From positions 7,417-22,080 of the forward strand of contig DNVQ01000042.1 of assembly GCA_003507475.1 (NCBI GenBank): a DNA stretch of 14,664 nt, in the 5' to 3' direction. Position 1 is the stretch's first letter. Each line of letters opens with the position of its first letter. Below are positions 11,396-14,664 of this stretch, in pieces. Origin of the DNA: Candidatus Moraniibacteriota bacterium. GTDB lineage: Bacteria; Patescibacteriota; Minisyncoccia; Moranbacterales; UBA9337. The notes under the pieces are model-generated. The model saw only the letters and a program-made list of their open reading frames with translations. It was not told the origin of the DNA and ran no database searches. The position numbers were made by a program, and so were the translations under genes.

Positions 11396-11757
11396 AAAAT
11401 AATAAGTTATGAACAGTTTATTAAATATTTCTTATTTGACTAAATTAACTATTTATTGTGTAATATATAAAGCACCGAAACAGCCTTGCTGTGATTTTAG
11501 CATATTTTTAATTTAAAAACATTTTAATATTATTTTAAAAGTTTTTAATCTAATTTATTTCAAACATAAATAGGTAATTAAAGGCTTAAAATAGGAACAA
11601 TGTCACTTACCTCAAAAGCCATCTTTAAGACAAATATTCTTTCTTTCAAAATTCCTATATTTTTATTATAAAATATTATTTTTACCTCATAATCTTGATC
11701 AATAATGACTAGGGTATTTTACAAAAATCTATTTTATGCTAAGATATAAAAGTTAAC

Positions 11758-11766
11758 TTATCCACA
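11758..11766 (+). promoter_or_regulatory. DnaA box upstream of dnaA
   Basis: TTATCCACA is a perfect DnaA-box consensus. It lies about 46 bp upstream of the -10 of the presumed dnaA promoter, a typical place for DnaA autoregulation or for an upstream origin sub-region. Confidence 0.8.
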
Positions 11767-11788
11767 GCTTATTAAGTTTTTTATTTTA

Positions 11789-11817
11789 TTACTTTTATTG
11801 TTGTTTTGTGCTATAAT
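11789..11817 (+). promoter_or_regulatory. Probable dnaA promoter (extended -10)
   Basis: TGCTATAAT (11809-11817) is an extended -10 with a perfect TATAAT. TTACTT (11789-11794) lies 17 bp upstream as a weak -35. The predicted start at about 11824 gives a leader near 40 nt that has no Shine-Dalgarno. Confidence 0.6.
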
Positions 11818-11862
11818 TTTAAAAAATAATCTGATCACACTTACTTTTATATTTAAACACTT

Positions 11863-13236
11863 ATGAATAACGAAGATTTATGGAAGGCTGTTTTGGGAGA
11901 GATAGAGCTTTCTCTTTCTAGACCACAATTTATAACTTGGTTTAAAGACACGTTTATATTATCCAATGAAAATGGAAAGGTTATAATTGGCGTACCTAAT
12001 GGCTTTTCTAAAGAGTGGTTAGAAAATAAATTTAACACAAATATAATAAAAGCTCTTAAAAATCTTCAAGAAAATATTACAGAAGTTTCTTGTGCTATTT
12101 ATTCTCCTCAAGAAAAACCCTCACGAAATATAGATGGGGCAGGAAAAAATAACCAAGGGGATCAAACTGTTAATCTAAAAGATACTAAGGTAGTAACTCC
12201 TCAAATTAATTTTTTTCAAAATACCCATCTCAATTCCAGATATACGTTTGATAGTTTTGTGATAGGGGAAAACAATGAACTTGCTCGAGCTGCTTGCTAC
12301 GCTGTTTCGCAAAATCCTGGAACACAATACAATCCACTTTTTATTTATGGTGATGTGGGGCTAGGGAAAACTCATTTATTACAATCCATCGGAAATGAAA
12401 TACTAAAAAATGATCCAAATAAAAATATTATATATATATCATCCGAAGGATTTACCACTGAATTAGTTAATTCTATCAAAAATCAAACCATTGATAAGTT
12501 TAAAAACAAATATCAACAAGCTGATTTATTAATAATTGATGATATTCAGTTTATTTCTGGCAAGGAAAAAACTCAAGACATATTCTTTCATATCTTTAAT
12601 TCTCTTTATCAACTAAACAAACAAATTGTTATTAGTAGTGATAGACCACCAAGCAATATCCAAATATTAGAGGATCGCTTGCGCTCCAGGTTTGAAGGAG
12701 GAATGATTACTGATATTGGTAATCCAGACCTAGAGACCCGATTAGCTATATTACAAACCAAACTTAATGAGAAGAAGTTCTTTTTAAGTGATGAAATCTT
12801 AAGATTTATAGCGGAAAATATAAAAAATAACATACGTGAACTGGAGGGGGCACTAAACAAATTAGTGGCTACTTTCGAATTAAACAAAAAAAATCCCACA
12901 ATTGAAGAAACTAAAAAGATATTGTCTTCTATATTAATATCAAAACAAGAGATTGCTATAACCAAAAAGGATATAATTGAGTCTGTTTTAAATTTCTTTG
13001 AAATCACCAAAGAAGATCTAATGAGCAAAAGCAGAAAAAAGAAAGTAGCTCTCCCAAGACAAATTACAATGTTTTTATTTAAAAAAGAATTAAAAATGTC
13101 TTATCCTGAAATTGGTGAATATTTTCAAAGAGATCACACCACAGCACTACATGCTTTTAACAAAATATCTAAAGATGTATCTGGTAATTCAAAGATAAAT
13201 GGTGACATAGAATACATTCTTAAGACATTGCGCTAA
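11863..13236 (+). CDS. dnaA: Chromosomal replication initiator protein DnaA
   Basis: It binds DnaA boxes at oriC, oligomerises with ATP and opens the duplex. The 457 residues show domain I (about 1-80, beginning MNNEDLWKAVLGEIE), a short variable domain II (about 81-118), an AAA+ domain III, and a DNA-binding domain IV (about 360-457). Walker A is GDVGLGKT (163-170), with D164 where GG is usual; Walker B is LLIIDDIQF (222-230); sensor I region VISSDRPP (256-263); and the box VII arginine finger is R276 in RLRSRF. Domain IV has the signature DHTTALHA (424-431), a variant of the common DHTTVIHA. Upstream are a DnaA box and extended -10 promoter; downstream is the DnaA-box array before dnaN. ATG at 11863, no Shine-Dalgarno, full family length. 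Confidence 0.98.
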   Translation: MNNEDLWKAVLGEIELSLSRPQFITWFKDTFILSNENGKVIIGVPNGFSKEWLENKFNTNIIKALKNLQENITEVSCAIYSPQEKPSRNIDGAGKNNQGDQTVNLKDTKVVTPQINFFQNTHLNSRYTFDSFVIGENNELARAACYAVSQNPGTQYNPLFIYGDVGLGKTHLLQSIGNEILKNDPNKNIIYISSEGFTTELVNSIKNQTIDKFKNKYQQADLLIIDDIQFISGKEKTQDIFFHIFNSLYQLNKQIVISSDRPPSNIQILEDRLRSRFEGGMITDIGNPDLETRLAILQTKLNEKKFFLSDEILRFIAENIKNNIRELEGALNKLVATFELNKKNPTIEETKKILSSILISKQEIAITKKDIIESVLNFFEITKEDLMSKSRKKKVALPRQITMFLFKKELKMSYPEIGEYFQRDHTTALHAFNKISKDVSGNSKINGDIEYILKTLR

Positions 13237-13252
13237 TAATTTCTTAATAACC

Positions 13253-13261
13253 TGTGGATAA
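13253..13261 (-). promoter_or_regulatory. DnaA box (oriC box 1)
   Basis: TGTGGATAA on plus is the perfect consensus TTATCCACA on minus. It is embedded in the longer direct repeat ACCTGTGGATAAGT shared with box 2. Confidence 0.8.
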
Positions 13262-13273
13262 GTGATGAATACC

Positions 13274-13282
13274 TGTGGATAA
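13274..13282 (-). promoter_or_regulatory. DnaA box (oriC box 2)
   Basis: A second perfect TTATCCACA on minus, 21 bp (two helical turns) from box 1 and on the same face of the helix. Confidence 0.8.
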
Positions 13283-13317
13283 GTATGTTAATTTATACTG
13301 AATTCAAATCGTCTACC

Positions 13318-13326
13318 TGTGAATAA
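13318..13326 (-). promoter_or_regulatory. DnaA box (oriC box 3)
   Basis: TGTGAATAA on plus reads TTATTCACA on minus, a well-known one-base variant. It keeps the upstream TACCTGTG context of box 2 and lies 44 bp from it. Confidence 0.65.
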
Positions 13327-13450
13327 AAGTTATTAATTTTTATTTAAAATGTTTATCCCTGATTCATTCAATACTTATACTTAGGCTTATTGTAAGATTG
13401 TAAACAATATATTATCATAATATAACCTGAATACATAAGAGTATTTTAAG

Positions 13451-13459
13451 TTATCAACA
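13451..13459 (+). promoter_or_regulatory. Variant DnaA box next to the AT-rich tract
   Basis: TTATCAACA differs from the consensus by one base and points the other way from boxes 1-3. It borders the AT-rich tract that leads into dnaN. Confidence 0.5.
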
Positions 13460-13534
13460 GGTTTTTAATCCCTTAATAGTAATAAATAATAATATATTTA
13501 TATAAATAAGTATATTATTAATTAATATATACAA

Positions 13535-14664
13535 ATGAAACTAGTTTGTACTCAAGAAAATTTTAAAAAAGCTATATCCATTGTTGATAAAATAACTGCT
13601 AAACAGATTACTTTGCCTATTTTAAAAAATATTTTAATTGAAACAAAAGATGGGAGATTATTTTTCTCAGCCACTAATTTAGAGATAGGGATAATAATTA
13701 AAATTGGAGCTAAAATAGAACGAGAGGGAAAGATAGCTATCCCATCAAAATTGATAAGTGAATTTATATCTAATCTTCCCCAGGAAGAAAACATTGAAAT
13801 TGAGCTAAATGGACAAATATTGAATATTAATTGTGGGAAATATAAGGCAAAAATAAATTGCTTAGACTCAGAGGATTTTCCTATAATTCCAGAAAGAAAA
13901 GGGGTGTATCAGTTTAGTATTAAAAATGATATATTTAAAGATATTATTAATAAGTCACTGAGTTCAGTGAGTTTGAATGATATTCGAGTTGAATTTACTG
14001 GGGTTAATTTATCTTTTTTTGATGAAAAGATTTACTTTGCTTCTACTGATAGTTTTAGGTTGAGTGAATATGAGGTGGGAATTAAGGAAAATGAGGCCTA
14101 TAAGCAAATAAAAGAAAGTACCGCTATAATTCCAGCTGAAACCCTAAGAGAATTAAGTAAAATATTACATAATAGTAATGATAATGAAGAAACTGTTGTA
14201 ACTATTGAGAATAATCAGATATTTTTTGATATCGGAGATATTAAGATGGTTTCACGATTAATAAACGGAAAATATCCACCATATAAACAAATTATCCCCA
14301 ACTCATTCAAAACGGAGATTTTGATAAATAAAGGGGAATTATTGCAATCAATAAAAATAGCGAGTGTTTTTACTAAAAAAACTGATGGGGAAATAAATAT
14401 AATAATAGAAAATGATAAAAATCTTGTGGTTAAATCTAGTTTACAAGAATCTGGGGAAAATCAAACTGATTTATTGATTGAAAAAACTGGAGAAAATCAA
14501 GATTTTGTATTGAATCCTAGATATTTAATTGATGGATTAAATGTTATGGATGGAACCAATATTAAAATTATGATAAATGATAGTTTTTCTCCTATAATAT
14601 TAAAAATGGTTAATGATAAGGGTGGAAAAACTGTGGATAATTTTATTTATATAATAATGCCTAT
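13535..14664 (+). CDS. dnaN: DNA polymerase III beta subunit (sliding clamp), cut by the window edge
   Basis: Ring-shaped processivity clamp that tethers DNA polymerase to DNA. The frame is open from ATG 13535 to the edge (376 codons plus two bases), with no stop. The product begins MKLVCTQENFKKAISIVDKI and contains clamp-family blocks: TLPILKNILIE (27-37), STDSFRLSEYEVG (in the middle domain), MVSRLINGKYPPYKQIIP (end of that domain), and NPRYLIDGL in the third domain. The visible C-terminus IYIIMP corresponds to the usual I-MPMRL ending, so probably only 3-5 residues are missing. It follows dnaA on the same strand across the putative oriC. No Shine-Dalgarno precedes the ATG; the leader is almost all A and T. 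Confidence 0.97.
   Translation, partial: MKLVCTQENFKKAISIVDKITAKQITLPILKNILIETKDGRLFFSATNLEIGIIIKIGAKIEREGKIAIPSKLISEFISNLPQEENIEIELNGQILNINCGKYKAKINCLDSEDFPIIPERKGVYQFSIKNDIFKDIINKSLSSVSLNDIRVEFTGVNLSFFDEKIYFASTDSFRLSEYEVGIKENEAYKQIKESTAIIPAETLRELSKILHNSNDNEETVVTIENNQIFFDIGDIKMVSRLINGKYPPYKQIIPNSFKTEILINKGELLQSIKIASVFTKKTDGEINIIIENDKNLVVKSSLQESGENQTDLLIEKTGENQDFVLNPRYLIDGLNVMDGTNIKIMINDSFSPIILKMVNDKGGKTVDNFIYIIMP

Larger units (their letters stand above)
10781..11862. other. Origin-proximal non-coding region (parS field plus dnaA leader)
   Basis: This stretch of about 1.08 kb has no convincing gene. From 10820 to 11378 it carries seven parS sites, a terminator-like hairpin and AT-rich spacers. 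From 11379 to about 11757 it is AT-rich with one near-match DnaA box (11387) and a small hairpin ACAGC-CTT-GCTGT (11480-11492) of unknown role. From 11758 it carries a perfect DnaA box and the dnaA promoter. Confidence 0.75.
13237..13534. other. Putative oriC between dnaA and dnaN
   Basis: This gap of 298 bp has three DnaA boxes in one orientation, a fourth variant box in the other, and an almost pure A+T tract (about 13476-13532) suited to duplex unwinding, immediately before dnaN. A 17-bp A+T palindrome, TATATTAT-C-ATAATATA (13408-13424), also lies here. The dnaA-dnaN location is the known origin position in many bacteria; strand asymmetry data would be needed to confirm it. Confidence 0.65.

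Noticed and set aside
11600..11671. A 23-codon frame (MSLTSKAIFKTNILS...) preceded by AGGAACA
   Set aside because: The SD-like word is tempting, but most genes here lack SD, the peptide is very short and nothing supports coding. RNA-seq or conservation could revive it.
11580..11720. Minus-strand frame of about 44 codons ending KMAFEVSDIVPILSL
   Set aside because: It has no good start codon near its beginning and no recognised family; could be a relic but unsupported.
12609..13028. 139-codon minus-strand frame antisense to dnaA
   Set aside because: Shadow of dnaA, which has full-length family motifs in the sense frame.
13408..13424. 17-bp A+T palindrome in the dnaA-dnaN gap as an operator
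   Set aside because: In nearly pure A+T DNA such palindromes arise readily, and no matching regulator or second copy was seen; noted only within the oriC entry.

Overview
The window is AT-rich bacterial chromosome centred on a replication-origin neighbourhood. The block rpmH-yidC-jag on the minus strand faces dnaA-dnaN on the plus strand, with DnaA boxes and seven parS centromere sites between and around them. Several features fit an anaerobic, reduced-genome lineage such as Candidatus Patescibacteria (CPR, Parcubacteria-like): the short YidC, near-absence of Shine-Dalgarno sequences, GC-rich palindromes scattered through an AT-rich background, and oxygen defence by rubrerythrin and superoxide reductase instead of catalase or superoxide dismutase. 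That placement is inference; no 16S or ribosomal marker set is present.

Positions 1-4110 are a mixed region. It starts with the tail of an unidentified gene and a very strong terminator. A one-domain O6-alkylguanine-DNA alkyltransferase follows, then a roughly 550 bp gene-free stretch full of GC-rich inverted repeats. thiI (tRNA 4-thiouridine synthase) lies on the minus strand. Next comes an oxidative-stress cluster on the plus strand: a PerR-type Fur-family repressor, rubrerythrin and desulfoferrodoxin, closed by a clear terminator. Palindromes with Fur/PerR-box geometry lie upstream of both the repressor and rubrerythrin.

Positions 4445-8873 hold surface-polysaccharide genes: an O-antigen ligase/polymerase-like membrane protein on plus, converging with and overlapping two family-2 glycosyltransferases and a Wzx-like flippase on minus. 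The minus genes run directly on from rpmH-yidC-jag with very short gaps, so they may be read through from the ribosomal-protein/insertase operon.

Positions 8901-14664 are the origin core. jag, yidC and rpmH read leftward. rnpA, normally between rpmH and yidC on the same strand, is here on the opposite strand across a 129 bp divergent gap. Then comes about 1.08 kb without a convincing gene. Its first 560 bp carry seven 16-bp parS sites (TGTTYCACGTGRAACA), and its end carries a DnaA box and the probable dnaA promoter. dnaA is complete. The dnaA-dnaN gap has three same-orientation DnaA boxes, a fourth variant box and an extremely AT-rich tract, and is the best oriC candidate. dnaN is cut by the right edge only a few residues before its expected end. 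No parA or parB is in the window, so the protein partner of the parS cluster must be encoded elsewhere.
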